A stretch of DNA of 64,000 nucleotides from Macrolepiota albuminosa (lineage: Eukaryota > Basidiomycota > Agaricomycetes > Agaricales > Agaricaceae): contig JAMWFC010000028.1 in assembly GCA_027475525.1 (NCBI GenBank), positions 1,042,831-1,106,830 of the forward strand, written 5' to 3'. Within the stretch, counting starts at the first letter, position 1; every line of letters starts with the position of its first letter. This document shows, piece by piece, positions 12,721 to 24,001 of this stretch. The notes beneath the pieces were generated by a model. The model did not search any database and was not told the origin of the DNA. It worked only from the letters and a program-made list of their open reading frames with translations. The position numbers and the translations under genes are program-made.

Positions 12721-14086
12721 ATGCGTGCAGCACACAAATTCCGAGCCTCATATCTCTCTCTCGCCAAATTCGCGCTTTCACTTTCTCGACCTCGTCGTTG
12801 GCGCTCTGAGCCTACCATTGTACCATCACCACCTCAGGTACCGATTGAAAGGAATCCTCCCTCTGATGTTCCCAGTAGCCAAGTCCGTCCCATTTCCCAG
12901 CTACATACTCTTCTATTGACGCGTTTCGCAGCCATCCCAACCAATCCAAGACACACGAGCGCCTTCTCCAGCACTGACCGAAATAATCGAGCCAGAATCC
13001 GAGACCATACTCAAAGAACTACACGCACTCAACATCAAAGTTCGCGACTTCGCCTTTCCCTCATCTTCTTCCCGTCCCCCCCTTCCACCCGTCGCCGAAC
13101 TCTTCGACCCTTACAGGGCCCTCTCCGAATATGAATACCGCCTCCGAATGACACCCCACATCCCCATTCCGGGAAAGACGTTGCGCCGGCTGTGCACGCT
13201 GGGCTGGGTCCCTCAGGACGAGGCCGACGCACGTCTGCGCGCGATCGACTGGCAGGCACTGCAGGAATACGACGCGCGGAACACCGGATACCCGTATAGG
13301 ACTATGAATTGGAAAACCGTACCCACCGCACAGGAGCGTGACACCCTTTTTGCGAACGGCGTGCCGTATTTCCGGTACCTTGATAAAGTCCAAGATGAAT
13401 TGCGCATGGAGGAGGAGTGGCGGGAGCAGGAGAGGCTGCGTGGTGAAGAGGCTGGGGAGATTGTGGAGCGGCGGTTGTTGGAGATTCAGGAGAGGGAGAG
13501 GAGGAAGTTGGAGGAGAGCTCGCGTGCGCTTAGGATGGCCCTTGACCGGCAAGAAGAGGAGGAGGACTACTCTCCGGAAAACGGCGTTGGTGGTGAAGTC
13601 CTTTCTGTTGACAAACCGTCTCCGAACCACGGCATTGTGGCGGGTAAGAAGCGTGCATTGGAGCGCTCGCCTTCGACGCCCAGCCTCGCCGTTTCCGCAT
13701 CTACCAGCGCCGGTCCCAAGCGGATCAAACTTGCAGTCGCAGTCAAAGCCACGTATCCCGCGCCTACACGAGGAGGAGGAGACTCTCCTCCGCAGCAGTC
13801 CACTGATGCTCCCCAGCCATATCAGTATCAACAATACCCCGCCCCGCTACACGCTTACGATCCCCGACTATACCCAAACGCAGCAAGCGTGATCGCAGCA
13901 GAGGACCGCAGCACACCCGTCGTGCTTGTGCGCCCTCCCGCTCCTGGTCATGGTCATGGTCAGGGCACAGTCACGCCACCCGTATCGGACGACGAGTCCG
14001 AGTCCGAGTATGCACTTGGTGGGCGTGTGCGGAGAAAGAATGGATTGAAGGGTCTTGTGAGGACTAAGACTTTTGCGCAACTTTAG
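12721..14086 (+). CDS. uncharacterised 423-aa protein with coiled coil and basic N-terminus
   Basis: I do not recognise this protein. Two exons are inferred, 12721-12837 and 12932-14086. The 94-nt intron (GTACCG to CGCAG) is phase 0 and joins the frames without a stop. The N-terminus is rich in Arg, Ser and Ala with no acidic residue in the first ~28 positions, which would suit a mitochondrial presequence but is only suggestive. Residues ~135-190 are a charged Glu/Arg heptad-like helix (RMEEEWREQERLRGEEAG), probably coiled coil. A basic stretch GPKRIKL could be a nuclear signal. The tail is rich in Pro, Gln, Tyr and His and ends in VRTKTFAQL. The 3' half of this gene plus its 3' flank has a decayed copy at 21226-22999. 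The start is the first in-frame ATG of exon 1 and is not proven. Confidence 0.65.
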
Positions 14087-14382
14087 TCTTCCTCCTCCCC
14101 TCACCGGGCTTTGTACTTTTTCCCCTATATCATACTCGATCTTTGGTTGTGTCGGCGTTTTAGTTTAGTTTAGGTTATTTCTATCTCTATCTCTATCGGC
14201 ATTTGGGAGTAGACAGACAGACAGACATTAGGATGTATCGTTATTTAGTATCTAGTGTACCTACCCTCATCATCAATGGGCTTTCGGTATGCTTTTTATT
14301 CTTGCCCTTTGTTCTTTGCTCTTTGCCCTTGGATCTCTTTTGTCGGACGGTCCCTCATCCCTCACACTCACCCCTCACCTTA

Positions 14383-15046
14383 GATGTATGGTGTAACTTG
14401 ACTTGTGCAATGGAATTATGTAGGATTTAGATGCTGTCGTTGATATATAGATATCGAGGTTACGAAAGTTTGGTCATTGTCGTTTCTGTGTTTTGGCCCG
14501 CTTCAATGCCAGCCACTGCTTACCCTTGACATGATTTACTGATGCATGTTTCTGGCATGTATAAAATTTTCCATCTGATAATTATGTAGTTAAAAATAAA
14601 TGTAACGGTAGGCTACTATTGCACTAGATCCAGCGTCTACGAGACAAGTTAACAAATCCTCAGTATACCGTCTCTGTGATAGATAGCAACTGAAGATGAG
14701 GATGTCGAGGTACCGATGTATGGTGTAACTTGACTTGTGCAATGGAATTATGTAGAATTTAGATGCTGTCGTTGATAGATAGATATCGAGGTTCCGAAGA
14801 TTTAGTCATTGTCGTTTCTGTGTTTTGGCCCGCTTCAATGCCAGCCACTGCTTACCCTTGACATGATTTACTGATGCATGTTTCTGGCATGTATAAAATT
14901 TTCCATCTGATAATTATGTAGTTAAAAATAAATGTAACGGTAGGCTACTATTGCACTAGATCCAGCGTCTACGAGACAAGTTAACAAATCCTCAGTATAC
15001 CGTCTCTGTGATAGATAGCAACTGAAGATGAGGATGTCGAGGTACC
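14383..15046. repeat. 332-bp tandem direct duplication downstream of the 12.7-kb gene
   Basis: Bases 14383-14714 are repeated at 14715-15046 with scattered substitutions (for example GTAGGATTT against GTAGAATTT). Because the copies differ, this is a genuine older duplication, unlike the exact 77-bp ones. Each unit ends with a segment (from 14617 and 14949, TATTGCACTAGA) that also occurs diverged at ~17834 and ~20044. The decayed copy of this flank at 22840-22999 has only one unit. Confidence 0.85.
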
Positions 15047-15153
15047 GATGTTCGCGTTCAATAGTAAGGAACGCAAGAACATTCCGGAGGGTGAGGGTGA
15101 AAATAAATAGTAGGTCACGTCCATTTTATCGTGTAATACTCCTGCATATGGTC

Positions 15154-17690
15154 AGAAGCTAAATAAGAAAGCCATGACTCAAAACAGACTAACTCATTCT
15201 GGATGTGGCTCTTTATCGAACGCAAGCATCTCCTGCAGCGTCTAGATCTAACATACAAGAAATCAACCCCTCCCGATACCTTTCATAGTTATTGCTCCGA
15301 GCGAGTTCCTCGGCACGTTCGAGTTCGGCGTCACTAAGATCTGCGCGTGCCATGCGTACATGCTCGCCGCGTTGATTATGCTGTAAAGCATCCTGCACCT
15401 ATAAACCCAGATGAGAAGGACAAAATCGAAAAATCGAAAAATAACTGACTGCCAAAGGCCATGACATCAAAGACCGCCCGTTGCTCGACGAACATCCATG
15501 ACACTCAAGAATCAACGCGGGCCATTGAACATCCTCTGTCGTTGTAGTGTCAGGGTTGAATCCTACCACTTCCAGGATGGCTTTTGCAAGGGAGTATGTC
15601 TCGGCAGCAAAGAATATCCTTTGGTTATCCTCATTCCATCTACATGTGTTATAGGATGCGGTCAAAGTCGCACAAGCGTGCCTGAGTACTCCAGGATACT
15701 GAAGTACACGAAATAGATGGCACAGTCTCCAACAAGAGAAGAATGTCGTCGCAAGTGAAAGGGGGTCTACACCACTTGGTTGGCTAGTTGATGTTGTACC
15801 AGCAATAACAATGTTCCGAAGCCTTCTGTCGCAGTACTGACGCCAACCTTGAACTGCTTCAAGCACCATAGATTCCGGAAATTCAACAACTTCTTCCGTT
15901 GGCGCCTCCAGAAGCGCCGAAATTCGCCCTGACGATTCAATTTCGAAGACACGGGGGAAGATCATCTTGTCCCCATTCTTTCGTCGTAGATCGTTGACAC
16001 AGTTCAACAGACGACGCCAGCGTCTTTTCTTGGCGGCCGAATGGGCTTCTTCCGGTCGAAGGTTCCTATGCCGTTCCAATTTTTCGACGATATCGTCTTT
16101 AATATTTTGCCACACTAGGAAATTGTCATATGATCAAGCGAACACAGATCTTACTGTGCGACTTACCACGATCCGTGAGTTCTTTCGGTTGGTTGACGGA
16201 TGGCCATCTTCTAACATCCGGCATCTTTGCAAAATCTTCGTCCAAATCTAGCAAGCATGCTCAGTTAAGGTGAGAGAAAGTGGTTGATAAGGAACTCACC
16301 AAGATCAGTTAACCTTTGTTTGATACTGACAAAACAGAGTCAGGATGGGGTTATAAGCTCATATCGAACAATTACTTACGCCTCGTATCGGCGCTTGCAA
16401 AGTCTTTCATGTTCAGCGACACGTTCATGATCTTGGTTTTCCAGCCATCTCTCGCATAGGCGACCGTGCTGGAGTAGCAAGTGAATGAAGGGTCGGGAAT
16501 TTAGAAAACAACTGACAGCAATCCGACGTTGTCTTTCGTCTTTGTGTTTCTGTATCCAAGCTTCCTGTGCCCGAGAGTCAGATTTGCCAAGTTCCTTAAA
16601 TTCTTTAAGTATTTGGTTTGCAGATACTACACAGATCGAGTGATCATCATTAACTGGAAGAGTTTCGGCTGATAAAGTGTCAGTTGATGTTAACATTAAT
16701 CATCAAGAAGTTGCATCACTTTTGGATCGCCAGCTGATTGAAGGTAGCACGGGCACAATAGCAGGATATTCGCTGGCTCCCAAACAATTATAGACCCTAG
16801 ATCACGGAGAAAACCTTTTACTAGATATGTAAGGACCAGCCTGGCTAGGTTGCTCACCGAATTAGCCCTTTCTTGGGGCGAAACAGCCCGTGCTTGTGCT
16901 TGGAGGTGATGCATGTACTGCAACCACGCCGACGAGCAGACCATATATAAAATCGTCCTTTTGTCTTGCAATTGCAATACTTGAAGAAGGATCAGTTATG
17001 GTAAACTCGAATAATGACTTGAAGAACGGACATCACAGAGTGAGTCGAAAATGAGGCTAGCATATTGCACTTCGTTGAGATCATCTGGACGATTGGGAAA
17101 GTCGTCAAGGTTTAGTCGTGCTTGTTTCCAGACATATTCAGCCGATTTCGTTATTAAGATACGCCGAAGAGCTTTGCACAATCGGGAGAGGGACAAAACC
17201 TCGACAGGAGTAAGGTACATGAAAATCTGACAGTATCATATAAGAGTCGGACGTTTATGGAACCAAATTGACGACTACCTCGTAGAGTATGTCAAGAGGC
17301 ATTTCAACAATATCCTTAAGTGCTCCTCGACGTCCGCGCACGTTTTTCAACTGCAAACTGGGGTGAAGACTTGACACGTTTGGCTTTGACAGCTTGTTGC
17401 GCTTCTGAGGTCGAACAGGTGATTGGTCACCTCCTTTAGAATCTATACCTTTTTTCTCATGTTTTACGATGGCCAAATTGGGCTTAGGCGACTCCAGGTC
17501 AGCAGCTGGACTTGTTCTGACTGCTGTCGAGCCGGTAAGGCGAGCAGAGCGTCGAGACATTGCTACTCGTGAAAATCAGGATGAAGATAAGGAGCTAAGA
17601 CACGTTGATCTAAAACTCATTAGTAAGAGTCACAGCAAGACACGCAAGGTTGGTGCCTCACGTGAATCTCACGTGCTCGAGAATTCCAGG
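15154..17690. repeat. segmental duplication, copy 1 (partner 29964-32509)
   Basis: The whole F-box gene, ~60 bp of its 3' flank and ~130 bp of its 5' flank are repeated at 29964-32509 in the same orientation with only a few percent differences. Homology starts at AGAAGCTAAATAAGAAA and stops after GAATTCCAGG. The copies are 14.8 kb apart and enclose the decayed transposon block. Confidence 0.9.
15213..17560 (-). CDS. F-box protein, paralogue 1 of 3 (624 aa)
   Basis: The product is probably a substrate-recognition subunit of an SCF ubiquitin ligase; the target is unknown. Ten exons (minus) join without a break: 17279-17560, 17032-17226, 16858-16979, 16720-16796, 16517-16668, 16380-16468, 16300-16325, 16167-16247, 15450-16114 and 15213-15398. 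The N-terminus is basic and Ser/Pro-rich. The F-box follows at ~80-130 (LKDIVEMPLDILYE / IFMYLTPVEVLSLSRLCKAL), split by an intron after the Glu of LYE. Next come YCNCKTKGR and GCSTCITSKHKHG, two Cys pairs that could bind zinc. A Lys/Glu-rich helical middle leads to a long C-terminal domain (VWQNIKDDIVEKL ... ECHGCSSSNGRSLMSWPLA). The three paralogues share every intron position. The gene looks intact although the decayed block begins just upstream of it. Confidence 0.82.
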
Positions 17691-18314
17691 TCTCCCCCAC
17701 ACTGACATCTCCTAAAATAGAGAATATTTCTCACGATCATGTGAACAGCACGTGACACGTGAATCGTGAATCAACGATTCGTGTAAATAAACTTGACCAT
17801 GTCTCCTCAAATCTGTGCCAAGACATGGTACCATTATTGCACTAGAACTAGGGCCTATGAGACAAGTTGACAAATCCTCAGTAAACTGTCTTTGTGTAAG
17901 ATAGCAACTAGTGATTCATACCTATGAGACAAGTCAACAACTACTCATAGGCAGGTAATTAAAGAACAAATACAAATGTAATAGTTAAAACACTCACATC
18001 CTCAGTAGACTGTCTTTGTGTAAGATAGCAACTGAGGATGTTGTGTCACAATCATATCTCTATAGGCTCCAAACACATGACCACATAGTACAACTGAATC
18101 TCTAGGACATATGTCTAACAACCATTGAGAACTCCCTGAAAACTCTCAATACCAAAATTGTTCTCACTGCCAGAATGTGACAGTGCTACCAAATGTGCAC
18201 AAGGTTGGTGCCTCACATGAATCTCACATGCTCAAGAATTCCAGGTCTTCCCTACACTGACATCTCCTAAAATAGAAAATATTTCTCACAATCATGTAAA
18301 CAGCACATGACACG

Positions 18315-19935
18315 TTCTGAGGTCTACTTTAGTAGAACGAGGTTTTACTACCTGCTTTGGCACACATTTTGTCCTCGAAATTTGTGCCCCTCATGTGATT
18401 TTGGCCATTGCCATGTCTCTTCCTCTACTGGCTATGTCCTCGATATTTGCTCTCTTTCAGCTATCTTTATCGGCTATTATATTGCTCCTCTTTTCTGCTA
18501 TCTCTGCTGAGTAATTAATTAATTTTTTTATATTAAAGGATTATACTTTTATTTTCTATATATCTATATTTTAAGTTGTTTTTTTTTTCTGTATTGAGTG
18601 CATTATTGTTTTTTTCTTTTACCAAGTTGAGAGATTCTGTTTTTTTTTTCATATATATATGTATGTTTTTTGAATAAGTATATATGTTTTCTTTAAATAA
18701 GTATATATATTTTTTTCTTAAATATGTAATTTGTTTTATATTGTTGAATGCCTTGTTTATTATTGTAATTTATTATCTCTAGTACCTAGAAAGAGAAGCA
18801 TGCATAAAAATTGTACAATTATGTGAATTTTTTTTTTTTTGCTCTAGCAGTCAGTTCTCTTCATTTATTTTCATCTTTGAACATTAGACCACATTGTCTC
18901 CGGTATTCATGGAACTTTTTGAATTATTTTTTCTATAAGCTTGTATAAATCTAGTTTTCTGTCTAATAGGATGTGCTTATATAAGCTGATACTCCATCAA
19001 TAGTGTATGTAAGCTGATACTCCATCAATAGTTTATGTAAGCTGTTGCTCCAGCAATGGTTTATATAAGCTATTGCTTCTGTAATAGTTTATTGTTTAAT
19101 CTATCTGTTCTGAAATTGCATTTTGACATATTGATTGAGTTTATAAATTTGCTTTCTTTTAGCATTGTATACCTAGTTGTCAATCTGCTATGATGCTAAA
19201 TGTCATTGAATAAAAATTATACATAAAAGTTGTCAATCTACAACTCTCTTTATTTATGCATTTTTAAAAAGTCAACTGTTATGATTTTAGTCTCTTATTT
19301 ACATTAACTGATATACTTAATATATTGAAATAAATAATTAGAGAGCTATTAGAAACTAAAAAACTTTAATTAATTATCTTGGATATAAATTATATCTTGT
19401 ACTTGTATAGCACCAAAAAATATTTATAAGAAGCAGATTCATTTCTTACTTTTAGCATAGTTTGTTAGCATAGTTTGTTGTAGTACTCAAACTATTTCTG
19501 TTTACAAGCTATAAATATGAAGCCACAATTGCAGAGAGATACATCTGTTTTTATATAGAAGTCATATTGATGTCAATATTTTCTATGCCTACAGAGACAA
19601 TAATGAAAATTGAAGGCTTTGAAATTAAGTCTCTATATTTATTTGTCTACTTATCAATACATATTATGCTATCCAATTCTTAGATTTATGTTGATAGACA
19701 CTAATATATATATGATCAACTTCCTCAATCATTGAAAAACCCCTCTCTTCAAACTATTGAGAGACATTCCATTATATAAACTCACCCAAAAGCTCAACTC
19801 ATTTAAATTTGAGCTCAAGTTTCATATAAATAGTAGCTAAAATTTCTCTTTCTGCTTCAGTAATTGTGCTATTGGTCTTTTTTTAATTATTTAATTTTAT
19901 AAACAATTGACAAAACTCTACTGTAGACCTCAGAA
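18315..19935. mobile_element. AT-rich TIR element, probably non-autonomous DNA transposon
   Basis: The left end (from 18315, TTCTGAGGTCTAC, then TTT, then AGTAGA) is matched by its inverse at the right end (~19917-19935, TCTACTGTAGACCTCAGAA), 19 paired bases with a 3-base indel. The ~1.6 kb between is very AT-rich with no coding frame. The element interrupts the second copy of a tandem duplication, so it is an insertion. The host sequence resumes only at ~19966, leaving ~30 unexplained bases on the right, and I see no clear target-site duplication, so the exact right end is uncertain. Confidence 0.5.
18978..19090. repeat. ~30-bp minisatellite, four diverged copies
   Basis: Units of the form TAAGCTGATACTCCATCAAT followed by AGTTTATG recur four times with substitutions. 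There are no spacers of constant length and no leader, so it is not a CRISPR. It lies inside the AT-rich TIR element. Confidence 0.75.
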
Positions 19936-20467
19936 TTGCCATGCACTACAGTAGCCTATCTCTATTAATGAATCATGAATCAACAATTTGTGTAAATAAA
20001 CTTGACCATGTCTCCTCAAATCTGTGCCAAGATATAGTACTATTATTGCACTAGAATTAGGGCCTACGAGACAAGTCAATAAATTCTTAGTAAACTGTCT
20101 TTGTATAAGATAGCAATTGAGGATGTTGTGTCACAATCACATCTCTATAGGCTCCAAATATGTAACCACATAGTACAACTAAATCTCTAAAACATATATT
20201 TAACAGCCATTGAGAACTCCCTGAAAACTTTCAATACCAAAATTGTTTTCACTGCCAGAATGTGACAGTACTACCAAATGTGTACAATAGCAATATGTAT
20301 CAGAGAACAAATGGCCACGTAATGTAACTGAACAGGATTCTGGTGACTTACTTCCATCAACATAACAACAACATGAAAAAACTGCTCAAACTGATGATAA
20401 GATGAAAAATAGAGGTGATAATAATGAAGAAAAGAGTAATTTTGATGTGAGCTAGCATTCTTCTATT

Positions 20468-21222
20468 ATGTATGCATTTCCTGATGATGGTGTCAGATCT
20501 TTGAAAATGCAAAAGAGCTTTTTAAAGCTATATAAACCAAATTTCAGATTAGTACAGAAGTTAAGTTCTTTGGAACATATAAAACTGCTTTTAATGTGCT
20601 GGTATTTTTCAAAAACCACATCTGAATGGTGTCACAGGAGATATGAAAGGTGGCTTAATATAAGTTTATATAAGTGGCATGTTAAAATCAAGTTCTGCAG
20701 TCACTTAGCTTATTTTAGGATCAAGAACTATAAACAACTCTCAAATGGATATAGAACACATTACTGGTGCAGCCAAGATATAGATCATTGAAAGAAATCA
20801 AGAAAATTATGAGACCTTAATGTCAAATACTGTGACTATGTAGAAATGAAACAATGTGCTTGTTATAGCTGCTTTATTATTACCTGCTATGAAATTGAGG
20901 GGTTAATCAAAGTCACAGTCCAACTCAATCATGACACCAAGCATGGTTATATATACTGATATAAACATGTCTAAAGAAGCTCTTGCAATTATCTGTGAAA
21001 ATGTTGAATGGTTGACACTTGTTGCAATAATCAACAAGGTGCATGCAAGCTAGGTTTTTTCAAGTCACATCAACACAAATTCATACAGCCTGATCTGAGA
21101 TGAATCAGTTGTATTGGAGACAAAATGATTCACAGCTACTGTTAGCTTCAAAACTTCTTACCAAATATCCAAATTATGTAGATGTATTTTCACCAGTTGA
21201 TGTATCAGATGGCATGGAGATG
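20468..21222 (+). pseudogene. decayed transposase-like fragment (possibly MULE-type)
   Basis: An open stretch at 20468-20791 encodes a segment with KLYKPNFRLVQKLSSLEHI, EWCHRRYERWLNISLYKWH and HLAYFRIKNYKQL. Related pieces in shifting frames follow, including KHGYIYTDINMSKEALAII and NQLYWRQNDSQLL. Several stop codons interrupt it. The pieces recall a protein family repeated in agaricomycete genomes and, as I recall, associated with MULE-like transposases; that assignment is tentative. CpG is nearly absent. The fragment ends at ~21222, where it abuts the decayed copy of the 12.7-kb gene. Confidence 0.45.
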
Positions 21223-21225
21223 CTA

Positions 21226-22999
21226 TGTTGTAGTAAGAAGCATGTATTGGAGTGCTCACCTTCAATGTCTAGCCTTGCTATTTTTGCTTCTACCAGTGCT
21301 GGTCCTTGCAGTCAAAGCCACATATACCATGCCTGCAGGAGGTTCTCCACAGCTCCCCACTGATGCTTCTTAGCCATATTAGTATTAACAATACTCAGCC
21401 TTGCTACATGCTTACGATCTTCAACTATACTTACACACAGCAAGCATGATTGCAGCAGAGAACCGCAGCACACCTGTTGTGCTCTCTCCTGGTCAGGTCA
21501 CTCCATCTATATCAGACAACAAGTCTGAGTATGCACTTGGTGGGCATGTGCAGAGGAATAAGAACAGCTTGAAGGGTCTTATAAGAACTAAGACTTTTGC
21601 TCAACTTTAGTCCTCTTCTCACCGTCACTGTGCCTTGTTCTCCCCCCCTTTTTTTCTACATATCATATATCACACTTGATTTTTGGTTGTGTTGGCATTT
21701 TAGTTTAGTTATTTCTATCCTATCTCTATTGGCATTTGGAAGTAAACAGATATTAGGATGTATTGTTATTTAGTGTACCTACCTTATCAATAGGCTTTTC
21801 AGTATGCTTTTAATTCTTGCCCTTTGCCCTTTGCTCTCTTTTGTCAGACAGTGACAGGACTCTACACAGGCTAGGCACATCAATGGCAGGCTTGGCATCA
21901 GCTCCAGAAATCTTGCCACACTTATTCTGAACTTGGTGCATGCAATTTAGCCATTTGAAGCCATTTCCGATGGCCATGCATAGCAAGCAACATACTCAAT
22001 CAGTGATAGTGCCGACAGCAGCAGGAATGACAAGTGACAGCAAGCATCACGCTGTCAGCAAGCATTGACAGATGGCATCACTCAGGCAGCACATGGTATT
22101 GCTAGCTGGCAGCAGCACTTATGAGTTAAAATGATGGCATTTCTCTGTGACTGACAGCTTGGTGTTTCACCTTGGTGCCTGATACCGCTTAGCATCTTCT
22201 CTCTACTTGAACAGACAGTATTTTTGTTAACTTCCCAATATTTAGTTTAATGCACGGCGACTACTTACATTCTTTTTAGTTTGTCGCTCTTTAGCAATGG
22301 TGAACTCATTTTACTATAAATATTTACCATTGTCATTAGTTAGAACAGAACAGAGTATCTCAGTTTACACCCCTCAGTTTACCTCATGGTTCAGATTTTT
22401 TTGAGCTGACTAAGTTCATAGTCGCCAACTGTCTGAACACTTCTAGCCTGCTTGCTGCAGTTACATTTACAGAATCTACATGCCTTGCACTTATGGTAGG
22501 CACTATGTAGCTTAGTCATTGCTAAGCCTCTAGTTTCCTTACCGTGTCCTCTTGCCACACTTACTTGTATTCACTTCTCACCTCTTTTTAGGCACATCTT
22601 GTCTTTAGCACATCTTCCTTCTTGCATGCTATTGTCAACTATTATTACCGACCTTCACCAAATCTTGCTATTTAACTCATTTTTTGACTTGTTCTCTAGA
22701 AACTGCCCAGGACTCCCTCAATTTTAGCATGCTCAACACATTGTTTATACAGGTCAGTAGCTGTAAACTGTATCTGCTACTGATCTACTTTTGAGCATCA
22801 TCAACAGTCCCTCACCTCTCACCTCTCACTCTCATCCTAGATGTATAGTGTAACTTGTGCAACAGAATTCTGTACAATTTAAATACTATCATTTGATATA
22901 TATTGGGGTTACAAAAATTTAGTCATTTCGCTGGCCATGATTTACTGATATATGTTTCTGTATATACAATTTACAATTTTCCATCTCATAATTAGTTAA
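21226..22999 (+). pseudogene. decayed partial copy of the 12721-14086 gene and its 3' flank
   Basis: From GTAAGAAGC onward this matches 13645 to ~14600. The coding remnant (21226-21610) includes SMSSLAIFASTSAG and ends SLKGLIRTKTFAQL, against GLKGLVRTKTFAQL in the source. It is frameshifted and lacks the first half of the gene. The 3' flank homology continues to 21851, is interrupted by a solo LTR, and resumes at 22804-22999. Nearly every CG of the source reads TG or CA here: GCGTGCATTGGAGCGCTCGC in the source is GCATGTATTGGAGTGCTCAC in the copy. Confidence 0.85.
21852..22803. mobile_element. solo LTR (952 bp)
   Basis: The sequence begins TGACAGGACTC and ends GAGCATCATCA, the TG..CA ends of an LTR, and is flanked by a direct ACAG on both sides (21848-21851 and 22804-22807). 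The source locus near 14350 and the duplicated flank are continuous without it, so it is an insertion. There is a TATAAATA box near 22315 and no coding frame. Only one LTR is present, hence the solo call; the family is unknown. Confidence 0.7.
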
Positions 23000-23339
23000 A
23001 AGCTTACATCTAGTTTCAACCTTGTTGGGATATCTCTATATAATGCAACAACACCTGGAAAAAACTAATGCTGACCAAGGCTGACCAAGAACCTTCTTTT
23101 TTGAGTAATGACATCTCATTTTTTATATTAGAGTCTCAATTTTTGTACTTAGAATATAAAAAATAAAAAACATATATTGTAAACTTCAATATTAATATAA
23201 ATGCTATGTTTGGACATTTTTAGAAGGTGTCTGAATAAGAAAAGGCCAAACACAATTTAGTAGATACCAGTTTTCATACCTTGCATGTTTTTTGACCACA
23301 CATGACCAAATAAACTCAAAATTCACCATTATAGTGAGA

Positions 23340-23740
23340 AGACACTACAAACAAAGTAAGTGTCAATTTGTTGATTGATTGATCAATGTTTATAAATATT
23401 GAATTTAGCTTATTTGACACTACAAACAAATTTACAACAAAGTAAGTATTGGCTTATTTATTATTGATCAATTAATAAACATTCAATTCAGCTACAAACA
23501 ATTCCGAAATCGTTACAACAAAGTAAGTATTGGTTTGTTTATTATTGATCAATGCTAATTCAGCTTATTTGACACTACAAACAAATCCGAAATCATTACA
23601 ACAAAGTAAGTATTGGTTTATTTATTATTGATCAATGCTAATACATATTCAATTCAGCTTATTTGACACTACAAACAGTTAGTATTAGTTCATTTATTAT
23701 TGATCAATGCTAATAAACATTGAATTCAGCTTATTAGTGA
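23340..23740. repeat. AT-rich tandem repeat, ~4 diverged copies of 100-120 bp
   Basis: Units containing GACACTACAAACAAA, ACAACAAAGTAAGTATTGG, TTATTATTGATCAATGCTAAT and ATTCAATTCAGCTTATT recur with indels. No gene is seen between ~23000 and 24000. Confidence 0.75.
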
Positions 23741-23865
23741 AAGCTTGACAACATTTAGCTATTGATATACTAGATATATCATCATGTAAATAAACATTGA
23801 ATTCAGCTTATTAGTGAAAGCTTGACAACATTTAGCTATTGATATACTAGATATATCATCATGTA
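23712..23865. repeat. exact 77-bp tandem duplication (site 2 of 7)
   Basis: Bases 23712-23788 are repeated exactly at 23789-23865; chance matches extend the run to 82 positions. The neighbouring repeat array is diverged, whereas this pair is identical. It is most likely an assembly overlap. Confidence 0.95.
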
Positions 23866-24001
23866 AATAACTTTTAAAGAGTTTGAGCTATTGAAATGCT
23901 AAAAAAATCAATAATTTAGACAATCTTCAACTATTCATTCTCAACCCAGTACTCCTGAAGGTCAAAGACAGCAGGCTAAGATTGAAAGCAGGCTTCAATA
24001 G

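Larger units (their letters stand above)
17641..20285. repeat. decayed tandem duplication of F-box upstream sequence, second copy interrupted
   Basis: Bases 17641-18196 are repeated, diverged, at 18197-18315 and 19966-20285, with the repeat split by the AT-rich TIR element. Most differences are CG in one copy and TG or CA in the other (for example CTCACGTGCTCGAG against CTCACATGCTCAAG). The first copy also contains extra sequence at ~17909-18000. I considered an LTR pair and rejected it, because the order is unit A, unit B, A', insert, B'. Confidence 0.7.

Noticed and set aside
14383..15046. Pair of LTRs or an assembly duplication
   Set aside because: The two 332-bp units are directly adjacent with no interior and differ at several bases, so neither fits.
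16696..16977. Separate small gene on the minus strand inside F-box copy 1 (same frame at 31516-31797)
   Set aside because: It is the out-of-frame reading of exon 3 and its introns; the frame giving the Cys pairs joins correctly to both neighbours.
18978..19090. CRISPR-like repeat array
   Set aside because: Four diverged ~30-bp units with no unique spacers in a eukaryotic AT-rich element; it is a minisatellite.
17641..20285. LTR pair of a short retrotransposon
   Set aside because: The repeated parts occur in the order A, B, A', insert, B', which is an interrupted tandem duplication rather than two terminal repeats.
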